The position numbers and the translations under genes were made by a program. The notes beneath the pieces are model-generated. The model was not told the DNA's origin. It saw only the letters and a program-made list of their open reading frames with translations, and searched no databases. Below, piece after piece: positions 7,882 to 16,233 of a DNA stretch of 64,000 nt. How positions within the stretch are numbered: the first letter of the stretch is position 1; each line of letters opens with the position of its first letter. Origin of the DNA: JAQGMV01 sp035626595 (GTDB lineage: Bacteria; Pseudomonadota; Gammaproteobacteria; Burkholderiales; SG8-41); the NCBI GenBank assembly GCA_035626595.1, contig DASPNJ010000062.1:6152-70151 (forward strand), in the 5' to 3' direction.

Positions 7882-8580
7882 ATGATAAGACGCATGACGC
7901 AGGACGTATTCGCAAGTCACCGCAGTCATATGGTGGCGGAGATCGAGGCCGAAGCGCTGCTGACGGCGGCGTACACGGGCCGCGGTGTTTTCAGCGCGCA
8001 GGTGATGCAAGTGATCGGGCGCGTGCCGCGGCACGAGTTCGTTCCGGTCGAGATCCAGGCGTACTCGTATCTGAACCGTCCGCTGCCGATCGGCTTCGAA
8101 AAGACGGTGTCGCAGCCCTACATCGTCGCGCTCATGACCGACGTGCTCGAGCTCCGGCGTGAGGACAAGGTGCTGGAGATCGGAACCGGCGCCGGCTACC
8201 AAGCCGCGGTGCTTGCGGAGATCGTCAACCGCGTTTACACCATCGACCTCATCGACGAGCTCGCGGCGGGAGCGGAGAAGCGCCTGAAGCGCCTCGGCTA
8301 TGCAAACGTCGAAGTGCGCGTGGGCAACGGCTACTACGGCTGGCCGGAGCACGCGCCCTATGACAACATTATTGTGACAGCCGCGTGCGATCTCGCGCCC
8401 CCGCCGCTCATGGCACAGCTCAAGCCGGGCGGCCGGATGATCATCCCGACTGGCATACCGGAGCAGCAGTCGCTGGTGCTGATCGAGAAGTCGGCGGCGG
8501 GCAGCTTCTCGACGCGCGAGCTGCTGCCGGTGCGATTCTCGGAGCTCGACGAGCCGGGACAGTTCGCCGGCGCCGCCTGA
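7882..8580 (+). CDS. pcm: Protein-L-isoaspartate O-methyltransferase-like protein
   Basis: A 232-residue protein. SAM motif I is VLEIGTGAGYQAAVLAEI (about residues 93-110), and YDNIIVTAACDLAPPPL follows the Pcm pattern. RVPRHEFVP and SQPYIVALMTD are also shared with Pcm. It would methylate L-isoaspartyl residues in damaged proteins. A second pcm lies at 54483 in the usual surE-nlpD context, so this is the extra, more divergent copy and may have another protein substrate. ATG at 7894 is an alternative start. It is divergent from the NYN gene. Confidence 0.78.
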   Translation: MIRRMTQDVFASHRSHMVAEIEAEALLTAAYTGRGVFSAQVMQVIGRVPRHEFVPVEIQAYSYLNRPLPIGFEKTVSQPYIVALMTDVLELRREDKVLEIGTGAGYQAAVLAEIVNRVYTIDLIDELAAGAEKRLKRLGYANVEVRVGNGYYGWPEHAPYDNIIVTAACDLAPPPLMAQLKPGGRMIIPTGIPEQQSLVLIEKSAAGSFSTRELLPVRFSELDEPGQFAGAA

Positions 8581-8636
8581 CGCGGCTACCTTGTTCAGTT
8601 GCGCGGCCCGCCGCAGTCCCGCTAGAGTGCCGCCCC

Positions 8637-9551
8637 ATGGGAAGGCACTCGGAAGAGAAGGCCGTGCTTTTCGCCGACATCAGCGGAAGCAGCGCGCTCT
8701 ATCAGAAGTTCGGTGACGCGACGGCGCGGCAAATGGTCGTCGCCTGCATCGAGACGATGTCCTCCGTGCTGCCCCGCTTCGAGGGCGAGCTCGTGAAAAC
8801 GGTCGGTGACGCGATTCTCTGCGTGTTTCCGACGGCCGATCTCGCGGCGCTCGCGGCAGGCGAGATGCAGTCGGCCGTTGCGGCCGCGCGCTTCGCGAAT
8901 CACCCGATGGCAATCCATGTCGGCGTGCATTACGGCCGCGTGCTGGTGGAAGATGGCGATGTGTTCGGTGAAACCGTCAACGTGGCCGCTTATCTGACCG
9001 CCGTGGCGATGCGGGACCAGATCCTTACCACCGAGATCACCGAGCAGGCGCTCTCGCCCGCGCTCAAGTCGTCCGTGCGCCCGATCTTCAATACCGTGCT
9101 CAAGGGCAGCGGCCGCGAGTCGATCGTCTACCAGGTTCTATGGCGACCCGATCGCATGGAGATCACGGATCTCAACGTCCATTCGAGTCGCGTGATCCCC
9201 GGCGACAGCGGGAGCCTGATCGTTGCGCTGGGCGACAAGCGCATCCGGCTCGATCGCTGGCGGCCGAACCTGACCGTCGGCCGCAGCCGCGACTGCGATC
9301 TCGTCGTGAGCGACCGCTACGCCTCGCGGCAGCATCTCACCATACGCGTGCTGCAGACGCGTTTTTACCTGATCGATCACAGCATCAACGGCACGTTCGT
9401 GACGCTGCAGGACGCAGACGAGGTCCACCTGCTGCGCGAGGAGATCCCGCTCGACCGCTCCGGCGGAATGTGCCTGGGCCGCAGCGCAGCCGAGCAGCCG
9501 CACGAGCTCATCACGTTCCAGTACGACCGGCGCTCGATGTTCCGGCTGTAG
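8637..9551 (+). CDS. Class III nucleotide cyclase domain fused to FHA domain
   Basis: A 304-residue soluble protein. The cyclase homology domain (about residues 8-170) keeps both metal-binding aspartates (Asp14 in FADISGS, Asp58 in KTVGDAI), the Lys54/Asp108 pair expected for ATP and Asn115. The transition-state arginine expected four residues after that Asn is Tyr119, so catalysis may be weak or lost. The FHA domain (about 195-295) has Gly-Arg-Ser at 215-217, SRQH at 230-233 and Asn-Gly at 251-252, the phosphothreonine-binding set. Likely joins Ser/Thr phosphorylation to cyclic nucleotide signalling; partner kinase not in the window. Confidence 0.82.
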   Translation: MGRHSEEKAVLFADISGSSALYQKFGDATARQMVVACIETMSSVLPRFEGELVKTVGDAILCVFPTADLAALAAGEMQSAVAAARFANHPMAIHVGVHYGRVLVEDGDVFGETVNVAAYLTAVAMRDQILTTEITEQALSPALKSSVRPIFNTVLKGSGRESIVYQVLWRPDRMEITDLNVHSSRVIPGDSGSLIVALGDKRIRLDRWRPNLTVGRSRDCDLVVSDRYASRQHLTIRVLQTRFYLIDHSINGTFVTLQDADEVHLLREEIPLDRSGGMCLGRSAAEQPHELITFQYDRRSMFRL

Positions 9552-9601
9552 CCCCCGCGATGCGCGGCGGCTGACTGCGCAGGTCCAGCGTCTCCTGAGG
9601 C

Positions 9602-10180
9602 TTACGCAGGCGGCCGGTAGCGCGGATCGTAAATGCTCGCGGGCTGCACCCTGACCGGAGCCTTGCCGTTACGGCGCCGCGCGAGCCATGCGAGGCCATA
9701 GAGCGCCAGCAGCGGACCGCCCCACAGCACGAGCGCTTTGCCGACGACCTCTGCGCGGGCGATCGTGACGTCGCGGCGGTATTCGAGCTCGATGTCCGGC
9801 GCCTGCCCGCCGTACTTCAGCGCGACACGTGCGAGGAGCTGCCGGTCGTTGAGCAGGCGCGCGGCCATGCGCGTCCACGTTTCGGGACGGCCGCGGTAGC
9901 CGATTTCCAGCTCCCACAGGCGATGATGCTGGATGAGCCGCGTGCGCGCCTGCTCGTTCACGCGGATGAGCTGGTCGTATGCGCTGGACGCGATCGGCGT
10001 CCCATAGGCGAACGCCGCCGCGATGCACGCGATGCGCAGCCATTGGAGGCGCGAGACCGGTTCGGTCGCGCTGCGGGGAAAGAACGGCAAGGTTTGATTA
10101 TGGAACACGCGCGCCCCACACCACTGCAAAAAAGGTCTCGAATCGGCGACTGCGGCTTGCAGCGTGCGGGCCGCCGTCAT
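9602..10180 (-). CDS. Hypothetical membrane protein
   Basis: A protein of about 192 residues with ATG at 10180; longer and shorter starts are possible. Two hydrophobic stretches flank a central polar part: LRIACIAAAFAYGTPIA (about residues 50-66) and VVGKALVLWGGPLLALYGLAWL near the C-terminus. The middle (YDQLIRVNEQARTRL to LEYRRDVTIARAEV) would face the periplasm. It is divergent from the hydrolase gene with start codons about 15 bases apart, so the promoters must overlap the coding starts. No family recognised. Confidence 0.55.
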   Translation of the reverse strand: MTAARTLQAAVADSRPFLQWCGARVFHNQTLPFFPRSATEPVSRLQWLRIACIAAAFAYGTPIASSAYDQLIRVNEQARTRLIQHHRLWELEIGYRGRPETWTRMAARLLNDRQLLARVALKYGGQAPDIELEYRRDVTIARAEVVGKALVLWGGPLLALYGLAWLARRRNGKAPVRVQPASIYDPRYRPPA

Positions 10181-10195
10181 AGAGTCGCGGGGCTC

Positions 10196-11044
10196 ATGCA
10201 GTTCACGCGCCTGTTCGCCTTTGCGTTTTTCCTTCTCGCGCCGCACGTTGCGCCGGCGGCATCGCCGGAGACGGTGCGTTTTCCGAGCGCAGACGGCCGC
10301 ACCGAGCTCCTCGGCTATCTATTCAAGCCCGAAGCGGCCGGACCGCATCCAGCTATCGTAATGCTGCATGGCCGGGGCGGACCATACTCCTCGCTCAAAC
10401 GCGGCACGTATACCGGCGAGACCCTCACGATGCGCCACCGGATGTGGGGTGAATTCTGGGCGAGCCGGGGCTATGTGGCGCTTCACGTGGACAGCTTCGG
10501 GCCCCGTGGCTATTGGGACGGATTCCCTAAGCACTCGTATTCGCAGAGACCGCCGGAGGTGAGCGAACAGTTCGTGCGCCCCCTCGACGCCTACGGGGCG
10601 CTCGCCTATCTCCGCACTCGCGGCGACGTCCTCGCGGAGCGCATCGGCCTTCACGGCTGGTCGAACGGCGGCATGACCCTGCTTTCAGCCATGGCCACGG
10701 ACGGGGTCGCGGGTGATGCTACGATCCGCGGCGGATTCCGGGCCGCCCTCGCGCAGTACCCGAGCTGCCGCACTCAGATCAAACAACCGACCTACCGCCC
10801 GTACGCGCCGCTGCTGATTCTCGCCGCCTCCGACGACGATGAGGTCTCCCCCTACGTGTGCCGGGATTTCGCGGAGCTCATGCGAGGGCGCGGTTCTTCC
10901 GTGGAGTTCGTCCTCTACGAAGGCGCGCACCATGCGTACGACGACCCCGGCAAGACCAAGCAGAGCCACCCGCCCAACCGCGCGGCCCTGCAGGACAGTC
11001 TCTCGCGCGCCGAGGCCTTCTTCGCGCAACATTTGAAGCCGTGA
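10196..11044 (+). CDS. Dienelactone hydrolase-family alpha/beta hydrolase, exported
   Basis: A 282-residue protein with a signal peptide (residues 1-22, ending HVAPAA). The alpha/beta hydrolase core has an oxyanion HGRGG and the nucleophile elbow GWSNGG with Ser156 (dienelactone hydrolase itself uses Cys). An aspartate lies in LILAASDDDEV and a histidine in GAHHAYDDP. An ester or related hydrolase acting in the periplasm is likely; substrate unknown. The stop overlaps the ATG of the gamma-glutamyltransferase gene by one base (TGATG), so the two are coupled. Confidence 0.8.
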   Translation: MQFTRLFAFAFFLLAPHVAPAASPETVRFPSADGRTELLGYLFKPEAAGPHPAIVMLHGRGGPYSSLKRGTYTGETLTMRHRMWGEFWASRGYVALHVDSFGPRGYWDGFPKHSYSQRPPEVSEQFVRPLDAYGALAYLRTRGDVLAERIGLHGWSNGGMTLLSAMATDGVAGDATIRGGFRAALAQYPSCRTQIKQPTYRPYAPLLILAASDDDEVSPYVCRDFAELMRGRGSSVEFVLYEGAHHAYDDPGKTKQSHPPNRAALQDSLSRAEAFFAQHLKP

Positions 11045-12717
11045 TGCAGCCGCGCTGGCGGGCGATCATTTCGGTCGCGCTCGTCGTCGTGTCGGCCACT
11101 GCCGCATCGATGGAGCGGCAGCAGCAGAGCGCCGCCATCGCCTCGGCGCATCCGCTCGCAACCGATGCCGGCCGCGCCGTGCTCGACCGCGGCGGCAACG
11201 CGTTCGACGCGGCGGTGGCGACGGCGGCCGCACTGGCCGTGGTGGAGCCGTACTCCTCTGGTCTGGGCGGCGGTGGTTTTTTTCTTCTGCACCGCGCTGC
11301 CGACGCTCACCAGGTGATGGTGGACGCACGCGAAACGGCGCCGGCTGCGGTTTCGGAAGGTTTGTACCTCGACGGCGAAGGGCGTCCGCTCAGGAACGCG
11401 ACCACCGTCGGCGGCAAGGCAGCCGCGATTCCGGGACTTCCTGCGGGTCTCGTGCACGTCGCGACCCGCTACGGCAGCCTGCCGCTGACAGTGTTACTCG
11501 CGCCCGCGATCCGGCTCGCGCGCGAGGGTTTCCCGGTGGACGCCCGCTACGCGCGAATCGCGAAGCTGCGCGAGGCGTACTTGCGCGCGGGCGTAAATAC
11601 CACGGTATTCCTCGACAGCGGCAACGCCCCCGCGCCGGGTTTCATCCTGCGCCAGCCGGAGCTCGCCGCGACATTCGAACGTATCGCGCGCGACGGCGCC
11701 GAGGCGTTCTACCGCGGACCGGTAGCCGAGTCTCTCGTGGAGACGGTGAACGGTGCGGGCGGCGTATGGCGCGCAGCCGATCTCGAAGGCTATCGCGTGC
11801 TCGAGCGCGAGCCGATCCGCTTCGAATATCGCGGCGCGCGGATCACGTCGGCCGCGCTCCCGTCCGCCGGCGGCATCGCGCTCGCGCAGGCGCTGGGAAT
11901 GCTGGAGCGCTTTGCGATCGAGACGCCGCGCAGCGCGCACTCCGCACACCTCGTGATCGAAGCCTTGCGCCGTGTATTTCATGACCGCGCGCGATACCTC
12001 GCCGACCCCGGCTTCGTGCGTGTGCCGGTGACAACGCTCCTCTCGCGCGAGTACAGCGCGCGTCGCGCGAGCGAAATCGACCGCGCGCGCGCCAGCGTGA
12101 GCGATACGCTCGCAGACGCACCGCGCGCGGAGAGCCACAATACGACGCACCTGTCGGTGGTCGACAGCGCCGGAAATCGGGTGGCCGCCACGCTCACGAT
12201 CAATCTGCTGTTCGGTTCCGGCCTCGTCGCCCCGGGCACCGGCGTTCTCATCAACAACGAGATGGACGATTTCAGTCTGCGCGATGACGTGCCGAACGCT
12301 TTCCGTCTGCGCGGCGGCGCCGCGAACCGCATCGAACCGGGCAAGCGGCCGCTCTCCAGCATGACGCCGACGTTTGTCGAAGACGAACGCGGTGTTCTCA
12401 TCCTGGGCTCGCCAGGTGGTTCGCGAATCGTGAGCCAGGTGCTGCTCGCCGTTCTCGACTACGTGCACACGCCCGTAGTCGATCTCGAGCGCATCGTTGC
12501 GGCGCCGCGTTATCACCACCAGTTCTGGCCCGACCGCGTCGAAATCGAGCCGCAAGGTTTCGCGGCCGAGTGGCGCGCGGATCTTTCCGGCAGAGGCCAC
12601 AGGATTCAGAGCGCTGCGCGCGCGTGGGGCAACATGCAGGCGGTATACAAGGCGCACCGCAGCGGCGTTGCGCAAGCCGCAAGCGACCCGCGAGGCAAGG
12701 GCGTTGCCTGGTATTGA
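11044..12717 (+). CDS. ggt: Gamma-glutamyltransferase (glutathione hydrolase)
   Basis: A 557-residue proenzyme with an N-terminal signal peptide, so periplasmic. RGGNAFDAAVATAAAL near the N-terminus and the autocleavage/nucleophile site NTTHLSVVD (Thr367 predicted as first residue of the small subunit) are family hallmarks, as are PGKRPLSSMTPT and LGSPGGSRI, which form the gamma-glutamyl site. Transfers or hydrolyses the gamma-glutamyl group of glutathione. Coupled to the upstream hydrolase gene. Confidence 0.92.
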   Translation: MQPRWRAIISVALVVVSATAASMERQQQSAAIASAHPLATDAGRAVLDRGGNAFDAAVATAAALAVVEPYSSGLGGGGFFLLHRAADAHQVMVDARETAPAAVSEGLYLDGEGRPLRNATTVGGKAAAIPGLPAGLVHVATRYGSLPLTVLLAPAIRLAREGFPVDARYARIAKLREAYLRAGVNTTVFLDSGNAPAPGFILRQPELAATFERIARDGAEAFYRGPVAESLVETVNGAGGVWRAADLEGYRVLEREPIRFEYRGARITSAALPSAGGIALAQALGMLERFAIETPRSAHSAHLVIEALRRVFHDRARYLADPGFVRVPVTTLLSREYSARRASEIDRARASVSDTLADAPRAESHNTTHLSVVDSAGNRVAATLTINLLFGSGLVAPGTGVLINNEMDDFSLRDDVPNAFRLRGGAANRIEPGKRPLSSMTPTFVEDERGVLILGSPGGSRIVSQVLLAVLDYVHTPVVDLERIVAAPRYHHQFWPDRVEIEPQGFAAEWRADLSGRGHRIQSAARAWGNMQAVYKAHRSGVAQAASDPRGKGVAWY

Positions 12718-12732
12718 TATGATGGGCGCGCC

Positions 12733-13701
12733 ATGAAAACCACTTTCCTTGATTTCGAGCAGCCGATCGCCGAGCTCGAGACGAAGATCGAAGAGCTACG
12801 GTACGTGCAGGACGATTCGGCTGTCGACATCTCCGAAGAGATTGCGCGGCTGCAGCGCAAGAGCCAGACGCTCACGCGCGAGATTTACGGCAAGCTCACT
12901 GCGTGGCAGATCGCGCAGGTTGCGCGTCACCCGCAGCGGCCGTATACGCTGGACTACGCGAACGGCATATTCGAAGGTTTCGAAGAGCTGCACGGCGACC
13001 GTGCATTCGCCGACGACGCCGCGATCGTAGGCGGCCTCGCGCGCTTCAGCGGCGACGCGTGCATGGTGATCGGGCACCAGAAGGGACGCGACACCAAGGA
13101 GAAGATCTTCCGCAATTTCGGGATGCCCAAGCCCGAGGGCTATCGCAAAGCCCTGCGCCTCATGAAGCTCGCCGAGAAGTTCGGCATTCCGGTTTTCACA
13201 TTCGTGGATACGCCCGGCGCGTACCCCGGCGTCGGCGCCGAGGAGCGCGGGCAATCGGAAGCGATCGGACGCAATCTGTATGCGATGGCGGAGCTCAAGG
13301 TGCCGATCGTCTGCACGGTGATCGGCGAGGGTGGCTCGGGCGGTGCGCTCGCGATCGCTGTCGGCGACATCACGCTGATGCTCCAGTACTCCACGTATTC
13401 CGTGATTTCGCCCGAAGGCTGCGCCTCCATTCTGTGGAAGAGCGCGGACTACGCGCCCGAGGCGGCGGAGACGCTCGGCATCACGGCGACCCGGCTGAAG
13501 GCGCTGGGCCTCGTGGACCGCATCGTGCACGAGCCGCTCGGCGGCGCGCATCGCGATCATGAAGCGATGATGCAGGGGCTGAAGAAGGCGCTGCAGGAGG
13601 CGTGGCGCCAGCTTCGCGACAAGCCTGTCGGCGAGCTTACCGAAGCGCGTTTCGACAAGCTCATCGCGTATGGCAAGTTCAGGGAAGCCGAAACGAAGTA
13701 G
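12733..13701 (+). CDS. accA: Acetyl-CoA carboxylase carboxyltransferase subunit alpha
   Basis: A 322-residue cytoplasmic protein matching the normal AccA length. The N-terminal coiled part begins KTTFLDFEQPIAELE; the core has HGDRAFADD, GHQKGRDTKEKI, FVDTPGAYPG and IGEGGSGGALAI, the glycine-rich oxyanion loops of the carboxyltransferase. With AccD it moves carboxyl from carboxybiotin to acetyl-CoA, the first step of fatty-acid synthesis. The 3' end overlaps the predicted start of tilS, a common betaproteobacterial pair. Confidence 0.97.
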   Translation: MKTTFLDFEQPIAELETKIEELRYVQDDSAVDISEEIARLQRKSQTLTREIYGKLTAWQIAQVARHPQRPYTLDYANGIFEGFEELHGDRAFADDAAIVGGLARFSGDACMVIGHQKGRDTKEKIFRNFGMPKPEGYRKALRLMKLAEKFGIPVFTFVDTPGAYPGVGAEERGQSEAIGRNLYAMAELKVPIVCTVIGEGGSGGALAIAVGDITLMLQYSTYSVISPEGCASILWKSADYAPEAAETLGITATRLKALGLVDRIVHEPLGGAHRDHEAMMQGLKKALQEAWRQLRDKPVGELTEARFDKLIAYGKFREAETK

Positions 13702-15061
13702 TGCGACACGCGCCGGACTGCTGTCGCACGTCCGCGCGCAAATCTCCACGGTGGTGAAGCGCGGCGCTCGCGTGCGGGTGGGCGTGAGCGGCGGCGTCGA
13801 CTCGATCGTGCTTCTGGATCTGCTCGCGCGCCTCGCGCCGCGCATGGGCTTCGAGCTCGAGGCGCTGCACGTCGATCACCAGCTCAGCGCCAACTCGCGC
13901 GCATGGGCGCGTTTCTGCCGACAGGCCTGCACGTCACTCGGCGTGCCGTGTCGGGTGGCGCGCGTGCGGATCGCGCGCTCGAACAGCATCGAGCGCGCTG
14001 CGCGCGACGCGCGCTATGCAGCACTGCTTGCCACACGCGCGGATTACGTCGCGCTGGCGCACAACGCAGACGACCAGGCGGAGACCGTGCTCCTGCAGTT
14101 GTTCCGCGGCTCGGGCGTGAGAGGTCTCGCGGCCATGCCGCTCGTGCGCGAGATTGCGGCGCAGGGCCGCGGTCGCGGAGCTACGATTGTGCGCCCACTC
14201 ATCGGCACCGCGCGCGCCGAGATCGAACGCTACGCTAGGCGCCGCGGCCTCGCGTGGATCGAGGACGAGAGCAACCTCGACACGCGCTACACGCGTAACT
14301 GGTTGCGGCGCGAAGTACTGCCGGTTATCGCGCAGCGTGTGCCGGGCTACCGCGATGTGCTCGTGCGCGCCGCGTTCAATGCGGCCGAAGCGGCGGAGCT
14401 CACGGACGAGCTGGCGCGAATCGACCTCGAGCGCACACGCGCGAACGGCGGTGTCAGCGCCGGCGCGCTGCGACATCTGACGTTCGCGCGCGCGAAGAAC
14501 GTCCTGCGTCACGTGATTGCGGAGCGCGGCTGGCGCACGCCCGATTCGGCGCGCTTGAGCGAGGCTCTGCGGCAGGCGCTCGCCGCGCGGCGCGACGCGC
14601 GCGTATCGGTCGACCTCGGTTCCTGCGAGCTGAAGCGACACGGCGACAGCATCCATCTCGTCGAGGCTGCCGAAGCCTCCCGCGAGGACCTGTTCGTGAC
14701 CTGGCGCGGCGAGCGCGAGCTCGCGCTGCCGGCACTGGACGGCGTGCTGCGGATGACGCGGGGACGCGGAAGGGGTTTGAGCGCGGTGCGGCTGGCGCAT
14801 GCGCCCGTGACGATTCGCCGCCGGCGCGGCGGCGAACGGCTCCAGCCCGATCCGCGGCGGCCGCGCCGAACGGTCAAGAACCTGCTGCAGGAGGCCGGGA
14901 TGCCGCACTGGGAGCGCGAGCGGCTGCCTTTTATTTACTGCGGTGAGACGCTCGCGTGCGTCCCCGGCATCGGGGTCGATCACCGCTTTCGCGCGCAGCC
15001 CTCGGAGCCGGGCATCGAGCCGGTATGGACCGTCCGAAGCGCGCGGCGCGTGCCGACGTAA
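13670..15061 (+). CDS. tilS: tRNA(Ile)-lysidine synthetase
   Basis: A 463-residue protein with the PP-loop ATP site SGGVDS at residues 40-45 and HNADDQAETVLLQLFRGSG, both diagnostic of TilS. It makes lysidine at C34 of the minor tRNA-Ile (CAU to LAU), allowing AUA decoding. The C-terminal part includes RRRGGERLQP and TVKNLLQEAGMPHWERERLP, the TilS C-terminal domain. The start chosen overlaps accA by 32 bases; no closer ATG is in frame before the PP-loop. Confidence 0.95.
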   Translation: MASSGKPKRSSATRAGLLSHVRAQISTVVKRGARVRVGVSGGVDSIVLLDLLARLAPRMGFELEALHVDHQLSANSRAWARFCRQACTSLGVPCRVARVRIARSNSIERAARDARYAALLATRADYVALAHNADDQAETVLLQLFRGSGVRGLAAMPLVREIAAQGRGRGATIVRPLIGTARAEIERYARRRGLAWIEDESNLDTRYTRNWLRREVLPVIAQRVPGYRDVLVRAAFNAAEAAELTDELARIDLERTRANGGVSAGALRHLTFARAKNVLRHVIAERGWRTPDSARLSEALRQALAARRDARVSVDLGSCELKRHGDSIHLVEAAEASREDLFVTWRGERELALPALDGVLRMTRGRGRGLSAVRLAHAPVTIRRRRGGERLQPDPRRPRRTVKNLLQEAGMPHWERERLPFIYCGETLACVPGIGVDHRFRAQPSEPGIEPVWTVRSARRVPT

Positions 15062-15110
15062 ATCGGATCGAGGTCGCGGCGCGCGAGCTGTGCTAATCTC
15101 CCGCCCGCAC

Positions 15111-15133
15111 AGCCGGACTCGCCTCCGGCTTTT
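15111..15133 (+). terminator. Intrinsic terminator after tilS
   Basis: AGCCGGA (15111-15117) pairs with TCCGGCT (15124-15130) around a 6-base loop and is followed by a short T run. It separates accA-tilS from the transporter genes. A TGCTAATCT extended -10-like element at 15091-15099 may serve the transporter, in which case the hairpin would lie in its leader. Confidence 0.5.
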
Positions 15134-15160
15134 CCGCACAAATCCAATTGAGGAGCTTTC

Positions 15161-16165
15161 ATGAGGTTAACGCGTGTTCTGAGCGTGGGACTGGCCGCGC
15201 TCGTCAGTCTCTGCATCTCCGCCGGCGCGGCTGCGCAGGCGAAACCTAATCCGAAATGGCCGAAAACGCTGACGCTCGGCACGGCGTCCGTCGGCGGCAC
15301 GTTCTTCGTTTACGGCCAGGTGTGGGCGAGCCTCGTCAACGAGAAGCTCGGGACCAACATCAGCACGCAGCAGACGCAGGGTCCCAACCAGAACATCATC
15401 CTTACGGACTCGAAGCAGATCGACCTCGGCATGACGACGATGGGCGTCGCGCTGCAGGCGTGGGAAGGGAAGGGCGACTGGACCAAGGGCAAGCAGTACC
15501 GCAACATCCGCGCGATGTTCCCCATGTACGACACGCCGTTCCATTTCGTGACGCTGGAAAAAACAGGCATCAAGTCCGTCAAGGATCTGGAAGGCAAGCG
15601 CTCCGGCGTGGGCCCGCGCGCCGGCACCTGCGGCACGTATTTCCCGCTCTTCTTCAAGACGCTCGGCATCAATACGACCATCCGCAACGGGCAGGCCTCG
15701 GACATGGCCGCGAATCTGCAGGACGGCCTGATCGACGCGTTCCCTTTCTGCGCCGGTATTCCGATCGCGGCGTATTCGGAGCTCGAGACGACGAACAAGG
15801 TGCGCTTTTTCACGTTCACCGCGGACGAGCTCGCGAAGCTCAAGAAAGCGTTGCCCGAGCTTTCCGATTCCACGATTCCGAAAGGCACGTACAAGCAGCT
15901 CACCGAGGATCACAAGACGGTCGGCGTGTACAACTTCGCGATCGCGCACAAGGACCTGCCTGAGGATCTCGTGTACGGGATAACCAAGGCGGTGCTGGAA
16001 AGCAATCCGCAGATGGTCAAAGGCCATGCCGCCGCCAAGGAGACCGTGCTGCAGAACTGGAACCGCAACACGTTCCTGCCGTTCCACCCCGGCACCATCC
16101 GCTACCTGAAAGAAAAAGGCATTAACGTACCGAAGAACCTGCTGCCGCCCGAATACAAGGGCTGA
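15161..16165 (+). CDS. TAXI-family TRAP transporter solute-binding protein
   Basis: A 334-residue periplasmic protein with a signal peptide cleaved around AGAAAQA (residue 26). TLTLGTASVGGTFFVYGQVWASLVNE and the NQNIILTDSKQIDLGMTTM segment match the TAXI (TRAP-associated extracytoplasmic immunogenic) binding proteins. These deliver small carboxylates or amino acids to a fused DctQM permease, here the next gene. AGGAG lies just before the ATG. A strong hairpin terminator follows, so the binding protein should be made in excess over the permease. Confidence 0.93.
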   Translation: MRLTRVLSVGLAALVSLCISAGAAAQAKPNPKWPKTLTLGTASVGGTFFVYGQVWASLVNEKLGTNISTQQTQGPNQNIILTDSKQIDLGMTTMGVALQAWEGKGDWTKGKQYRNIRAMFPMYDTPFHFVTLEKTGIKSVKDLEGKRSGVGPRAGTCGTYFPLFFKTLGINTTIRNGQASDMAANLQDGLIDAFPFCAGIPIAAYSELETTNKVRFFTFTADELAKLKKALPELSDSTIPKGTYKQLTEDHKTVGVYNFAIAHKDLPEDLVYGITKAVLESNPQMVKGHAAAKETVLQNWNRNTFLPFHPGTIRYLKEKGINVPKNLLPPEYKG

Positions 16166-16185
16166 CGCGGCCAAGCCGAGACGAC

Positions 16186-16222
16186 AACGCTGCGTTTGGC
16201 GACAGACGCAGCGTTTTTTTTT
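16186..16222 (+). terminator. Strong intrinsic terminator between TRAP binding protein and permease
   Basis: AACGCTGCGT (16186-16195) and ACGCAGCGTT (16206-16215) form a perfect 10-base stem with a 10-base loop, followed by T's through 16222. It lies inside an otherwise obvious operon, so it is expected to be partly read through and to set the ratio of the two products. Confidence 0.85.
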
Positions 16223-16233
16223 GAGGTGCTTAC

